Of a DNA stretch of 64,000 nucleotides, positions 19,676-27,789 are shown one piece after another (the first letter of the stretch is position 1; each line of letters begins with the position of its first letter). Made by a program: the position numbers and the translations under genes. The stretch is taken from the NCBI GenBank assembly GCA_041392625.1, contig JAWKLR010000001.1, positions 186,001-250,000 of the forward strand. Direction: 5' to 3'. Source of the DNA: M3007 sp041392625. Lineage in GTDB: Bacteria > Bacteroidota > Bacteroidia > Chitinophagales > Saprospiraceae. The notes below the pieces were generated by a model. The model had not been told where the DNA came from and did not search any database. It worked only from the letters and a program-made list of their open reading frames with translations.

Positions 19676-20274
19676 TGTGTGTCAAGGATGTTTTGAATGT
19701 AATCCAGAATTTCCTCCCGTCCGGTATTGTGCATGGAGGAACTGATGAAGTAGGGTGGGAGCGTTTCCCAGGTTTCACTGAGTTTATCTAAAAAAACACC
19801 GATGCTTTTTTGAACCTTTCCTTTGCTCTGTTTATCGCATTTTGTAAAGACCAAAGCAAATGGAATGCCTTGCTCTCCAAGCCCGTCGATAAAATCCAGG
19901 TCCACCTGTTTGGGTGGAATGTTGCTGTCGATCAAAACAAAAGCAAGATACAGGGTCGGTCGATTGAGGAGGTAGCCATCAATCATTTTAGCCAGTTTTT
20001 CCCGTTTGAACTTTGCTAGTTTCGCATAACCATATCCGGGAAGGTCGACAAGGTACCAGGTGTTGTTGATGTGAAAATAATTCAATAACTGGGTCTTCCC
20101 CGGTGTTCCGGATACTTTGGCAAGATGCTTTCTGCCCGTAAGCATGTTGATTAGCGAAGACTTCCCTACATTTGACCTGCCAATGAATGCAAACTCAGGT
20201 ACAGCCTGCTCGGCTGGCGGACAGGAACTTTCCCGAGGGTAACTGGCAACAAATGTGGCTTCTTTGATTTTCAT
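19672..20274 (-). CDS. engB: ribosome biogenesis GTPase YihA/EngB
   Basis: A 200-residue GTPase needed for assembly of the large ribosomal subunit. G1 GRSNVGKSSLIN, G3 VDLPGYG and G4 TKCDK are intact, and the family-typical LNYFHIN and GYGYAKL are present. The ATG at 20274 is chosen over one at 20319 because MKIKEATFVAS is where the family begins and because a perfect -7 box lies at 20282-20289. Its stop overlaps the start of the acyltransferase gene, so the two form an operon. Confidence 0.95.
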   Translation of the reverse strand: MKIKEATFVASYPRESSCPPAEQAVPEFAFIGRSNVGKSSLINMLTGRKHLAKVSGTPGKTQLLNYFHINNTWYLVDLPGYGYAKLAKFKREKLAKMIDGYLLNRPTLYLAFVLIDSNIPPKQVDLDFIDGLGEQGIPFALVFTKCDKQSKGKVQKSIGVFLDKLSETWETLPPYFISSSMHNTGREEILDYIQNILDTH

Positions 20275-20281
20275 GTGGCCG

Positions 20282-20289
20282 CAAAGGTA
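20282..20289 (-). promoter_or_regulatory. -7 box TACCTTTG just before engB
   Basis: On the minus strand TACCTTTG is followed by 7 bases and then ATG, so the mRNA should start within a base or two of the start codon. This supports the shorter EngB start and suggests a leaderless or nearly leaderless transcript. Confidence 0.55.
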
Positions 20290-20451
20290 AGAACTTGTAC
20301 ACACATCTTCCCAAACCAAGGCATCTTGAACACTGCATTCTTACCATACCCTTAAGTAATGCTGTTAGCAAAAGGTTAATGGTAGGGATCATGTAGGCGA
20401 TAAATTGATTTTGAGGCGTTACATCAATAAAAAACAACAATACCATCTAGT

Positions 20452-21075
20452 ATGAAAAATCTTCCTTTAATTCTCTCCCTCGTTTTGTTCCCAATGGTGC
20501 TTTCTGCCCAATTTTCCATCGGTTTGAAAGGAGGTGTCAATACCCAACTGACCCGTCCGGATGAAATTATGGTAAACAACGGCGACTCCTCCTTCAATTT
20601 TGGTGTCGATGATTTTAAATTCGGAACGCACTTCGGTATGTACGTACGTATTGGTGAAGCAGTTTTTATCCAGCCTGAAGTTTTGTTTAATTCTGTTCGG
20701 ACCGACTACCGCGCCACATCAGATGACCTGGGCGAACTCGTGAAAAACGAACAGTTCAACAACCTGGATATTCCTATTTTGGTTGGTTTTACAGCCGGAC
20801 CCATCCGTGTACATGGCGGCCCGGTCGGTCACTACTTCCTCAATAGTAAATCTGAATTGACAGATATTAACGGATACGAAGCCCGTTGGAAACAAATGAC
20901 CTGGGGCTGGCAAGCCGGTCTGACGTTCGGTACCGGACGTGTTTCTGGTGATCTCCGCTACGAAGGCAATTTTAATAAATATGGCGACCACATCAATTTC
21001 TTTGGCGATAGCTATGCCTTCTCCAACAACCCTTCCCGACTGGTCTTGTCACTCAATTTTGCTCTTGTAAAGTAA
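20452..21075 (+). CDS. outer-membrane beta-barrel protein (porin family, OMP_b-brl_2 type)
   Basis: A 207-residue outer-membrane protein. Signal peptide residues 1-19 (SLVLFPMVLSAQ). The mature part has alternating beta-strand patterns (FSIGLKGGVNTQL, HFGMYVRIGEAVFIQPEVLF, IPILVGFTAGPIRVHGG) and ends SRLVLSLNFALVK, typical of the PorT-like small barrels of Bacteroidota. The function of most members is unknown. It is followed by a strong terminator and preceded by a divergent gap shared with engB, where TGATTTTG at about 20405 is a one-mismatch -7 box. Confidence 0.82.
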   Translation: MKNLPLILSLVLFPMVLSAQFSIGLKGGVNTQLTRPDEIMVNNGDSSFNFGVDDFKFGTHFGMYVRIGEAVFIQPEVLFNSVRTDYRATSDDLGELVKNEQFNNLDIPILVGFTAGPIRVHGGPVGHYFLNSKSELTDINGYEARWKQMTWGWQAGLTFGTGRVSGDLRYEGNFNKYGDHINFFGDSYAFSNNPSRLVLSLNFALVK

Positions 21076-21097
21076 AATCAAGTAAGCTATATACAAT

Positions 21098-21132
21098 CAA
21101 GGCCCCATCCTGCCAAGCAGGATGGGGCCTTG
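21098..21132 (+). terminator. terminator after the outer-membrane barrel gene
   Basis: CAAGGCCCCATCCTGC and its complement form a 16-bp stem with a 3-base loop, followed by TGCTTTTTAAG. Confidence 0.92.
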
Positions 21133-21189
21133 TGCTTTTTAAGATGAATAAACTGGCTAGCCAAAACAAAGACTTCTGAACCAAGCCGC

Positions 21190-21197
21190 TATCTTTG
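21190..21197 (+). promoter_or_regulatory. -7 box TATCTTTG for hemJ
   Basis: Exact TAnnTTTG match 22 bases before the ATG at 21220. Confidence 0.6.
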
Positions 21198-21219
21198 TCC
21201 CAAAATAATACAATAAACT

Positions 21220-21756
21220 ATGGAGCTTGCGGATTGGTATTCAGTTTCCAAAGCCATGCACTTGATCGGTATGGTGTCCTGGATGGCTGGCCTGTTTTAT
21301 TTGGTGCGTTTGATGGTCAATCATGCTGAGGCATTTGATTTGGAGGAGCCGACGCGCGGTGTTCTGATCCGTCAATATGAGTTGATGGAAGGACGGGTGT
21401 ACAAAGTAATTATTGTTGCGGCAGTAGTGATCACCTGGCTATTTGGTGTGCTGATGCTGAGCATTCAGCCAGCCTGGCTGGCTCAAGGTTGGATGCAGGT
21501 AAAACTACTACTCCTGCTAGCCCTTACCGGGTACACTTATTTTTGTAAAAAGGAAATCGGGAAATTGACTCAAGGCCCGGCCGGGTCGTCGATTTATTAC
21601 CGGGCATTAAATGAATTCCCAACCATTATCCTGGCCGGCGCTGTTTTTCTGGCAGTTTTTAAAACCCGGATCAATTGGTTGATTTTTACTGTTTGTATCC
21701 TGGGCTTTATTTTCCTGATTGCTTCGGCAATCAGAAAGGTGAATAAAAAGAAATAG
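21220..21756 (+). CDS. hemJ: protoporphyrinogen IX oxidase HemJ
   Basis: A 178-residue integral membrane enzyme that oxidises protoporphyrinogen IX to protoporphyrin IX, the next-to-last heme step. Four hydrophobic segments are visible (about residues 13-28, 62-83, 92-110, 150-170). Family marks include KAMHLIGMVSWMAGLFYLVRL, whose histidine and arginine are conserved, and KLLLLLALTGYT. It is a single gene with its own -7 box and a bidirectional terminator. Confidence 0.88.
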   Translation: MELADWYSVSKAMHLIGMVSWMAGLFYLVRLMVNHAEAFDLEEPTRGVLIRQYELMEGRVYKVIIVAAVVITWLFGVLMLSIQPAWLAQGWMQVKLLLLLALTGYTYFCKKEIGKLTQGPAGSSIYYRALNEFPTIILAGAVFLAVFKTRINWLIFTVCILGFIFLIASAIRKVNKKK

Positions 21757-21781
21757 CCAGAGGTTCCCCCCTGGCTATTTC
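21750..21781. terminator. bidirectional terminator between hemJ and lpdA
   Basis: GAAATAGCCAG and CTGGCTATTTC pair around a 10-base loop, with A-runs and T-runs on the two sides; overlaps the hemJ stop codon. Confidence 0.88.
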
Positions 21782-21805
21782 TTTTAATAGAAGTAAATCC
21801 TGTAT

Positions 21806-23203
21806 TTACAGGTGAATTACTTCACCATATGCGGCAGCAGTCGCTTCCATTACCGCTTCACTCATAGTTGGGTGCGGGTGGACTGTTTTCAAAATTTCAT
21901 GACCAGTAGTTTCGAGTTTGCGGGCAGCAACCACCTCGGCAATCATTTCGGTAACGTTATAACCGATCATGTGTGCTCCCAGCCACTCTCCGTATTTTTT
22001 GTCAAAAATCACCTTCACAAAACCTTCCGGAGCACCTGCAGCTTTTGCCTTGCCAGATGCGGTGAATGGGAATTTACCCACCAGAATATCCAGGCCGGCC
22101 TCTTTGGCTGCTGCTTCAGTATATCCTACAGAAGCAATCTCCGGTGCGCAGTAGGTACAACCGGGGATGTTGTTGTAGTCGATTGGCTCCACATGCATTC
22201 CTGCAATGTGCTCTACACAGGTAATTCCTTCAGCACTTGCTACGTGAGCCAGTGCCTGAGTAGGCAAAACATCACCGATTGCATACACTCCGGGAACATT
22301 GGTGCGGTAGTAATCATCAACCGTGATAAATCCGCGGTCGGTGGCAACACCGAGTTCTTCCAGACCAATGTTTTCAGTATTGGGCGTAACACCTGCAGCG
22401 CTCAAAACCACATCACAGGCAATCACTTCTTCTTTACCGGTTTTCCGATCTTTCATGGATACCTTGATTTCTTTTCCTTTGGTATCAACAGATTCTACTG
22501 CCCAACCGCCGTAGATATTCATGCCTTTGCGCTTGTAGAGTTTGTTGAGTTCCTTGGAGATGTCGGCATCTTCGCGGGGAACCAGGCCCTGCTCCATGAA
22601 TTCAACAATGCTTACTTCTGTTCCAATGGTGTGGTAGAAATAACCAAATTCAACGCCGATCGCTCCTGCTCCTACAACAACCATGCGTTTTGGTTGTTTT
22701 TCGAGCGACATAGCCTTGCGGTAGTCGATAATTTTGGTGCCGTCGATTGGCAGGTTTGGAAGTTGCTTAGCACGTCCGCCGGTTGCAATGATGATGTGCT
22801 TGGCAGTGTACTCGGAAACTTTGGAATCAGCGTCAGTCACCTGTACTTTTGGGCCTGGAGCCAATTTGGCTGTACCCATGATGACGGTGATTTTATTTTT
22901 TTTCATCAAAAACTCGATGCCTTTACTCATTCCGTTGGCTACGTTCCGGCTACGTGAAATCATCGCGCCAAAATCAGCTTTTGGGGCAGCCGCTTTGATG
23001 CCGTAGTCTTCTGCGTGGTTGAGGTATTCAAACACGTTTGCACTTTTCAGCAGGGCTTTGGTTGGAATACATCCCCAGTTGAGACAAATACCCCCAAGGC
23101 TTTCCCGTTCTACAACAGCAGTTTTAAATCCCAATTGAGAAGCGCGAATGGCTGCAACATAGCCGCCGGGGCCAGAGCCAACAACAATTACATCGAAGTT
23201 CAT
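21806..23203 (-). CDS. lpdA: dihydrolipoyl dehydrogenase (E3)
   Basis: A 465-residue flavoenzyme that reoxidises dihydrolipoamide in the pyruvate, 2-oxoglutarate or branched-chain dehydrogenase complexes. It has the FAD site GSGPGGYVAAI, redox cysteines 40 and 45 in GGICLNWGCIPTK, the NAD site VVGAGAIGVEFG, the second FAD motif YAIGDVL and the C-terminal catalytic HPHPTMSEA with the active His and Glu. The frame is open upstream to 23359, but the ATG at 23203 (MNFDVIVVGSG) matches the family; a promoter box at 23288-23295 lies in that upstream part. No E1 or E2 gene is nearby. Confidence 0.96.
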   Translation of the reverse strand: MNFDVIVVGSGPGGYVAAIRASQLGFKTAVVERESLGGICLNWGCIPTKALLKSANVFEYLNHAEDYGIKAAAPKADFGAMISRSRNVANGMSKGIEFLMKKNKITVIMGTAKLAPGPKVQVTDADSKVSEYTAKHIIIATGGRAKQLPNLPIDGTKIIDYRKAMSLEKQPKRMVVVGAGAIGVEFGYFYHTIGTEVSIVEFMEQGLVPREDADISKELNKLYKRKGMNIYGGWAVESVDTKGKEIKVSMKDRKTGKEEVIACDVVLSAAGVTPNTENIGLEELGVATDRGFITVDDYYRTNVPGVYAIGDVLPTQALAHVASAEGITCVEHIAGMHVEPIDYNNIPGCTYCAPEIASVGYTEAAAKEAGLDILVGKFPFTASGKAKAAGAPEGFVKVIFDKKYGEWLGAHMIGYNVTEMIAEVVAARKLETTGHEILKTVHPHPTMSEAVMEATAAAYGEVIHL

Positions 23204-23287
23204 AGTTCTAAATTTATTTGGTCCAGGCTTAAAACACAGCCTGCATTCGTTTAGTTGTAAAAAATACCCAGCATTCGCAAGGCGCCG

Positions 23288-23295
23288 CAAAGATA
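23288..23295 (-). promoter_or_regulatory. -7 box TATCTTTG for lpdA
   Basis: Exact TAnnTTTG match on the minus strand about 85 bases before the lpdA ATG, which helps exclude the longer upstream start. Confidence 0.55.
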
Positions 23296-23357
23296 GTAGA
23301 AAGTGGTCAGTGGTCAGCGGGATAGTGGTCAGTTTTGAATAAAATATATTTCTGACC

Positions 23358-23420
23358 ATTCCTTGCCAGGCATGGCAAGGCTACCCACGATCTATTCCTT
23401 GCCAGGCATGGCAAGGCTAC
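23358..23420. repeat. two tandem 27-bp palindromic repeats next to the MFS stop codon
   Basis: ATTCCTTGCCAGGCATGGCAAGGCTAC occurs twice with a 36-base period (starting about 23358 and 23394); its two halves are CCTTGCCA and TGGCAAGG. The second copy ends on the stop codon of the MFS gene at 23420. Just upstream GTGGTCAG occurs three times at about 23304-23333. The hairpins lack a T-run, so they resemble REP-type repeats more than terminators. Confidence 0.7.
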
Positions 23421-24649
23421 TAGATCTCTTCCGTATAATTCAGATCGGCATCAAAGGTTTCTTTCATGCCATAGAGTGCCAAAAATGCAATGAGGACGCA
23501 TATCCCTCCCACTATCCATGCTGCGTTTAGCACATTTCCAGCCACAGTAGGGTCCTTTAGGTATTTAAAAGAAAAACCGATGGGAATAAGCATTCCGCGT
23601 GCGAAATTGGGAACGGATGTAGCAACGGTTGCCCGCAGGTTGGTGCCAAATTGTTCTGCGCCAATCGTTACGAAAATCACCCAGAACCCTACAGAAATTC
23701 CAAGAATAAAATGCACCCAGTAAAAGGATGCAGCGGTATCAAAATGGCCTCCCAGGTAATAGGCGATGGCAAATACATCCAGGGTGAGGAAAATCCACAT
23801 GACTTTCAATCTGCTTCGCAGGTACTGGCTAAGCAAGCCTGAGGCGATATCTCCCAGAATTAGACCGGTGTAACAGGCTGCAACCGCATTTCCGGCAGAG
23901 ATACCCTCCAGACCTTTGGCTTGGCCAAATTCCGGTGCAAGTGTAATGAGCACCCCCACAACAAACCAGGTAGGGAAGCCGACAAACAAACACCGAATGA
24001 AGCGGACAAAACGATCCCTGGATCTGAATAAAGCGAGGAAGTTTCCTTTTGAAATGTTATCTGCCTGTTTGGTTTCTTTAAACATCCCGGATTCCTGTAC
24101 ACCAAAGCGGAGTAGGAGAAGAGACAGTCCCAGTGCCCCACCTACAAAATAGCACGTGCGCCAATCAAAGTATTGGTTGACAACCCAGGCAAAAAGTGCA
24201 CCGGTCAGGCCGACGGCTGCTACCACCATAGTGCCCACTCCGCGTTTGTTTTTTGGCAAAATCTCAGAGACCAATGTGATGCCTGCACCCAATTCGCCTG
24301 CGAGGCCAATTCCGGCTAAAAAGCGGTAGATCGCGTAGTCGATCTCGTTGGTGGCAAATCCATTTAATATGTTTGCAATTGAATACAAAATAATGGAAAA
24401 GTACAGGATGGAAACGCGTCCGCGCTTATCCGCGAGCACACCCCAAAGTACGCCACCCAGCAGCATACCGCCCATTTGCCAATTGAGTAAAGAGATTCCA
24501 ATATCGGTGAGTTCCTGGCCGGCAAAACCGAGGTCGGTCAGACTGCGTACCCGAACAAAACTGAACAGGATGAGGTCGTAAATATCAACAAAGTAGCCAA
24601 GTGCAGCCACGATGACAGCTGCATTCAGGATGTTCGTTTTTTGACTCAT
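23420..24649 (-). CDS. MFS transporter, metabolite/proton symporter type
   Basis: A 409-residue inner-membrane transporter with about 12 transmembrane segments. The loop 2-3 signature GVLWGVLADKRGRVSILY (GxxxDRxGRR-like) and RFLAGIGLAGELGAG with SEILPKNKRG match the ProP/KgtP/sugar-symporter branch of the major facilitator superfamily. Substrate is unknown; candidates are organic acids, sugars or osmolytes. It is a single gene on the minus strand downstream of no obvious partner. Its end touches a palindromic repeat. Confidence 0.82.
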   Translation of the reverse strand: MSQKTNILNAAVIVAALGYFVDIYDLILFSFVRVRSLTDLGFAGQELTDIGISLLNWQMGGMLLGGVLWGVLADKRGRVSILYFSIILYSIANILNGFATNEIDYAIYRFLAGIGLAGELGAGITLVSEILPKNKRGVGTMVVAAVGLTGALFAWVVNQYFDWRTCYFVGGALGLSLLLLRFGVQESGMFKETKQADNISKGNFLALFRSRDRFVRFIRCLFVGFPTWFVVGVLITLAPEFGQAKGLEGISAGNAVAACYTGLILGDIASGLLSQYLRSRLKVMWIFLTLDVFAIAYYLGGHFDTAASFYWVHFILGISVGFWVIFVTIGAEQFGTNLRATVATSVPNFARGMLIPIGFSFKYLKDPTVAGNVLNAAWIVGGICVLIAFLALYGMKETFDADLNYTEEI

Positions 24650-25038
24650 AACAAGGTTGGTTCGTTTTCTTTCGGCTAATATACCTCAAACAGAAGAATT
24701 CCGGATTGGGGAGCTGAGATTTGGGGCTTTTGGAAAATAATAAATCAAAAAAAGTGGTGGTTCGGTGGACATTTGTCTTGCAAACACGATCTTTCCGTGA
24801 CCAGAGTTTCAGAGGATGTCTAAAATTCAATTTCTGGGTTACATTCGGCAAATTTGCTTTTTCTCTACGTTAAATTTTTCGCCGAATTACCCGTATGCGA
24901 TTGCAAAATTTGCCTTAATAAAAACAAAATTTGCCCGACTTCGCCTCAGAATTGAAATTTAGACATCCTCTTAGAACGGTCTGTTCGAATGACTCAAATC
25001 CGGAAAGGTTTTTCTTCGATTACTAAAAAACAAACAAG
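24650..25038. other. 389-bp intergenic region containing a 161-bp palindromic element
   Basis: Divergent gap between the MFS and NUDIX genes. Apart from the palindromic element (24811-24971) I see no gene, and no exact TAnnTTTG box for either neighbour. Confidence 0.6.
24811..24971. repeat. 161-bp palindromic intergenic element, copy 1
   Basis: Ends are inverted repeats: AGAGGATGTCTAAAATTCAA at the left matches the complement of the right end (21 of 22 bases). Inside, a 104-base core (24846-24949) aligns without gaps to the core of the copy at 38628-38788, about 80 of 104 bases identical by hand count. The core contains a second pair of arms, CGGCAAATTT and AAAATTTGCC. It has no reading frame. 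It could be a MITE-like element or a conserved hairpin-forming repeat; no target-site duplication is clear. Confidence 0.8.
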
Positions 25039-25590
25039 ATGCCCAAACCCTGGAAAGTGCTTGACAGCAGGTATGTCTATGATAAAAAGCCGTATATGAC
25101 GCTCCGAGAGGACACAGTGGAACTGGCAAATGGCTCCCGGATTGACGACTTTTTTATTTTTGAATATCCAAACTGGGTAAGCGTATTGCCCGTGACACCC
25201 GAAGGCAATCTGGTTCTGATCAGGCAATATCGGCATGGAGTTGGTCGGGTGATTCCGGAGTTGGTAGCCGGAGTGATTGATCCCCAGGAAGATCCTTTGC
25301 TTGCAGCCCAAAGAGAGTTGTTGGAAGAAACCGGGTTTTCAGGTGGTGAATGGTCACATCTACTCACTGCGAGTGCCAATCCTTCAACCCATACCAATGT
25401 GTGCACGATTTATCTGGCTTACGGAGTAGAGCGCCTGCATACCCAAATTCTGGATGCAACCGAAGAGATCGAAGTGGAGGTACTAAAGCCGGAAACGGTG
25501 TTTGCTATGTTGAATGAAAATGCATTTGTACAGGCTTTGCATGCTGCGGCTCTCTGGAAATATTTTGCTCTTACGGGCAAGACCAATTAA
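25039..25590 (+). CDS. NUDIX hydrolase, ADP-ribose pyrophosphatase-like
   Basis: A 183-residue cytoplasmic phosphohydrolase. A complete Nudix box lies at residues 78-100: GVIDPQEDPLLAAQREL followed by LEETGF, fitting Gx5Ex7REUxEExGU. The segments before and after (IRQYRHGVGRVIPELVAG, ASANPSTHTN) resemble ADP-ribose/ADP-sugar pyrophosphatases, so that is the best guess for its substrate. It is followed by a secreted protein gene after 44 bases on the same strand with no terminator between them, so the two may be co-transcribed by chance of position. Confidence 0.88.
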   Translation: MPKPWKVLDSRYVYDKKPYMTLREDTVELANGSRIDDFFIFEYPNWVSVLPVTPEGNLVLIRQYRHGVGRVIPELVAGVIDPQEDPLLAAQRELLEETGFSGGEWSHLLTASANPSTHTNVCTIYLAYGVERLHTQILDATEEIEVEVLKPETVFAMLNENAFVQALHAAALWKYFALTGKTN

Positions 25591-25634
25591 CCGGGGCTGC
25601 ATGTAGCCTGTTTTTTACTAATTTCGCTTTTACT

Positions 25635-27770
25635 ATGCGCCAAATACTACTCTCTCTTGTCTTTTTTCTATTCCTGATTCCTCAGGCCAAGTCTACGCAC
25701 ATTGTAGGTGGTGAAATCACCTATCGATGCCTGGGAAACAACCAATATGAGATTACCCTGACCGTCTATCGGGATTGTTACAATGGGGTGCCCTGGTTTG
25801 ATAACCCCGCTCGAGTTGCTATATACGATAACGACTGGAGTCTTATTGAAAGCCTCAATCTACCTCTGGTAGGTGGCAGTGATACCATTCCGGTTGAACT
25901 GACCAATCCATGTCTGACTGTTCCGCCGGATGTTTGTGTGCATCGACAGAGCTATACACGCATCATTGATTTGCCGTTTTCTCCCGGTGGATATACAATT
26001 GTATACCAACGTTGTTGCAGAAACATGCTGATACGGAACATCCCGGACCCACTGAATACGGGGATTAGTATTATTGCTGAAATTGGAGAAGATGCATTGC
26101 TGGAGTGTAACAACGGAGCGGTGTTCAATAACTGGCCACCTGTAGCAATTTGCGTGCATCAACCCATTGATTTTGATCACTCAGCCAGCGACCCGGATGG
26201 CGACTCCTTGGTCTATCGCCTGTGTACTCCACTGAATGGACCGGACTCGCTCAACCCGGCACCGAATCCACCTTTCCCTGGACCATACCTAGAAGTGGAG
26301 TGGAAAGATCCTCCGTACAATCTTGGAAATGTCTTAGGAGGAGACCCCCTGACCATTGATCCGCACACCGGGGTTATGACCGGGGTGCCAAATACCATTG
26401 GTAATTTTGTGGTGGGTGTATGTGTGGATGAATACCGGGATGGGGAGGTAATATCGACCACTCGTCGGGATTTTCAATACAATGTTGCAGACTGTGGGGA
26501 GCCTACGGCTGCCTATTTTGCCCCGGAGATTATATGTGATACATTGGCCGTTCGATTTATAAATCAAAGCTCGGATGCCACCTTCATGCGTTGGTATTTT
26601 GACTGGCCCAACCTCACTCCGACCACCACTTCATTCTCACCCATTCATACCTTTCCGGATACCGGCAGTTATATGGTTGCGTTGATTGCAAACCCCAATG
26701 ATCCCTGTTCAGATACGATGATTCAGGAAATTGTGCTGACGCAAACCTTTATTGAAGCTGGATTGGAAACCAGCTTTCAGGATTGCGATTCCTCAGGACT
26801 TACTGTACAGGCACTGGACCTGAGTGTAGACTCTATTTTTGGACTGGGAGCATGGATGTGGACGCTGACTGCCCCGGATGGAAGCACTCAATCTTCAGAA
26901 GAGCACATGCCCCAGTTTGTGGTGGAGTATGAAGGCGATTACCAACTGCAATTGATTGCCTCGGGAGCTAATGGATGCCCGGACACTGCACTGGTTGATT
27001 TTTTTGCTGCTATTCCAAACCTCGATGGGCTTCAGGCTGAATACAACATCTGTTATGGGGATAGTATTTTTCTATACCCGGATGCTCCGGAACAATACAT
27101 GTATAGTTGGAGCCCTGCAGTGAGCTTATCTGATCCAACAGCAGGAAACCCACTTGCATTTCCATTGGATTCCACCTTGTACCAGGTGACCGTGAGTTCG
27201 GACTTATGCGATCGAATGGGCATGGTGCAGGTCAACCTGGTTGACTTTGGTGATTTGGCAGCAACCGCTACTCCTGATCGGATTTATGCAGGAGAAACTA
27301 CCCAGTTGCAAGCACTTTTTGATGGAGCAAGTTCATTTTTCTGGGAGCCTTCTGACCTGGTTTCTGACCCCAATGCACAGGCACCTACGAGCATGCCTCC
27401 GGTTACAACAACGTATACGGTTACCGCTCAATTGAGTTCCGGGTGTTCCAATTCAACCAGTGTTACAGTGCTGGTTCTATCTCCGGAGTGTGATGACCCG
27501 TACATCTTTTTTCCAACAGCATTTACACCAAATGGCGATGGCGAGAACGATGAATTGAAACTGGAAGGTCGGTTTGCCGAGGAAGTGTATTGGGTGATTT
27601 ATAGCCGGTGGGGTGAAAAAGTTTTTGAAGCCTTTTCGCTTGATGATCGGTGGGATGGAACGTTTAATGGAAAAGAAATGCCCACCGAAACATACGGTTA
27701 CTATTTAAAAGTCCGATGTGTCGATGGGCATGAATTGGTTAAAAAGGGGAACGTAAGTCTGTTGCGGTAA
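25635..27770 (+). CDS. secreted PKD-domain protein with T9SS type B sorting domain
   Basis: A 711-residue secreted protein. Signal peptide at about 1-20 (LLSLVFFLFLIPQAKS), followed by THIVGGEITYRCLGNNQYEITLTVYRDC-type sequence, a start shared by many large Bacteroidota surface proteins. The middle has PKD-like beta domains (FINQSSDATFMRWYFDW, FPDTGSYMVALIA), and the end is a gliding-motility-associated C-terminal domain (FPTAFTPNGDGENDELK, YSRWGEKVFEA, DRWDGTFNG, GYYLKVRC). It should be exported by T9SS type B and attached to the surface. Function beyond that is unknown. TAATTTCG at 25619 is a one-mismatch -7 box. Confidence 0.87.
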   Translation: MRQILLSLVFFLFLIPQAKSTHIVGGEITYRCLGNNQYEITLTVYRDCYNGVPWFDNPARVAIYDNDWSLIESLNLPLVGGSDTIPVELTNPCLTVPPDVCVHRQSYTRIIDLPFSPGGYTIVYQRCCRNMLIRNIPDPLNTGISIIAEIGEDALLECNNGAVFNNWPPVAICVHQPIDFDHSASDPDGDSLVYRLCTPLNGPDSLNPAPNPPFPGPYLEVEWKDPPYNLGNVLGGDPLTIDPHTGVMTGVPNTIGNFVVGVCVDEYRDGEVISTTRRDFQYNVADCGEPTAAYFAPEIICDTLAVRFINQSSDATFMRWYFDWPNLTPTTTSFSPIHTFPDTGSYMVALIANPNDPCSDTMIQEIVLTQTFIEAGLETSFQDCDSSGLTVQALDLSVDSIFGLGAWMWTLTAPDGSTQSSEEHMPQFVVEYEGDYQLQLIASGANGCPDTALVDFFAAIPNLDGLQAEYNICYGDSIFLYPDAPEQYMYSWSPAVSLSDPTAGNPLAFPLDSTLYQVTVSSDLCDRMGMVQVNLVDFGDLAATATPDRIYAGETTQLQALFDGASSFFWEPSDLVSDPNAQAPTSMPPVTTTYTVTAQLSSGCSNSTSVTVLVLSPECDDPYIFFPTAFTPNGDGENDELKLEGRFAEEVYWVIYSRWGEKVFEAFSLDDRWDGTFNGKEMPTETYGYYLKVRCVDGHELVKKGNVSLLR

Positions 27771-27789
27771 TTAAGGAATCAGGCCAAAA

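Noticed and set aside
21812..22957. Long plus-strand reading frame (381 codons) opposite lpdA
   Set aside because: It is a shadow of a strongly conserved enzyme gene; its Phe/Cys/His-rich composition and lack of any domain are typical of antisense frames.
24985..25020. Possible tRNA TpsiC-like sequence GGTCTGTTCGAATGACTC
   Set aside because: No acceptor stem, D-arm or anticodon arm can be drawn around it.
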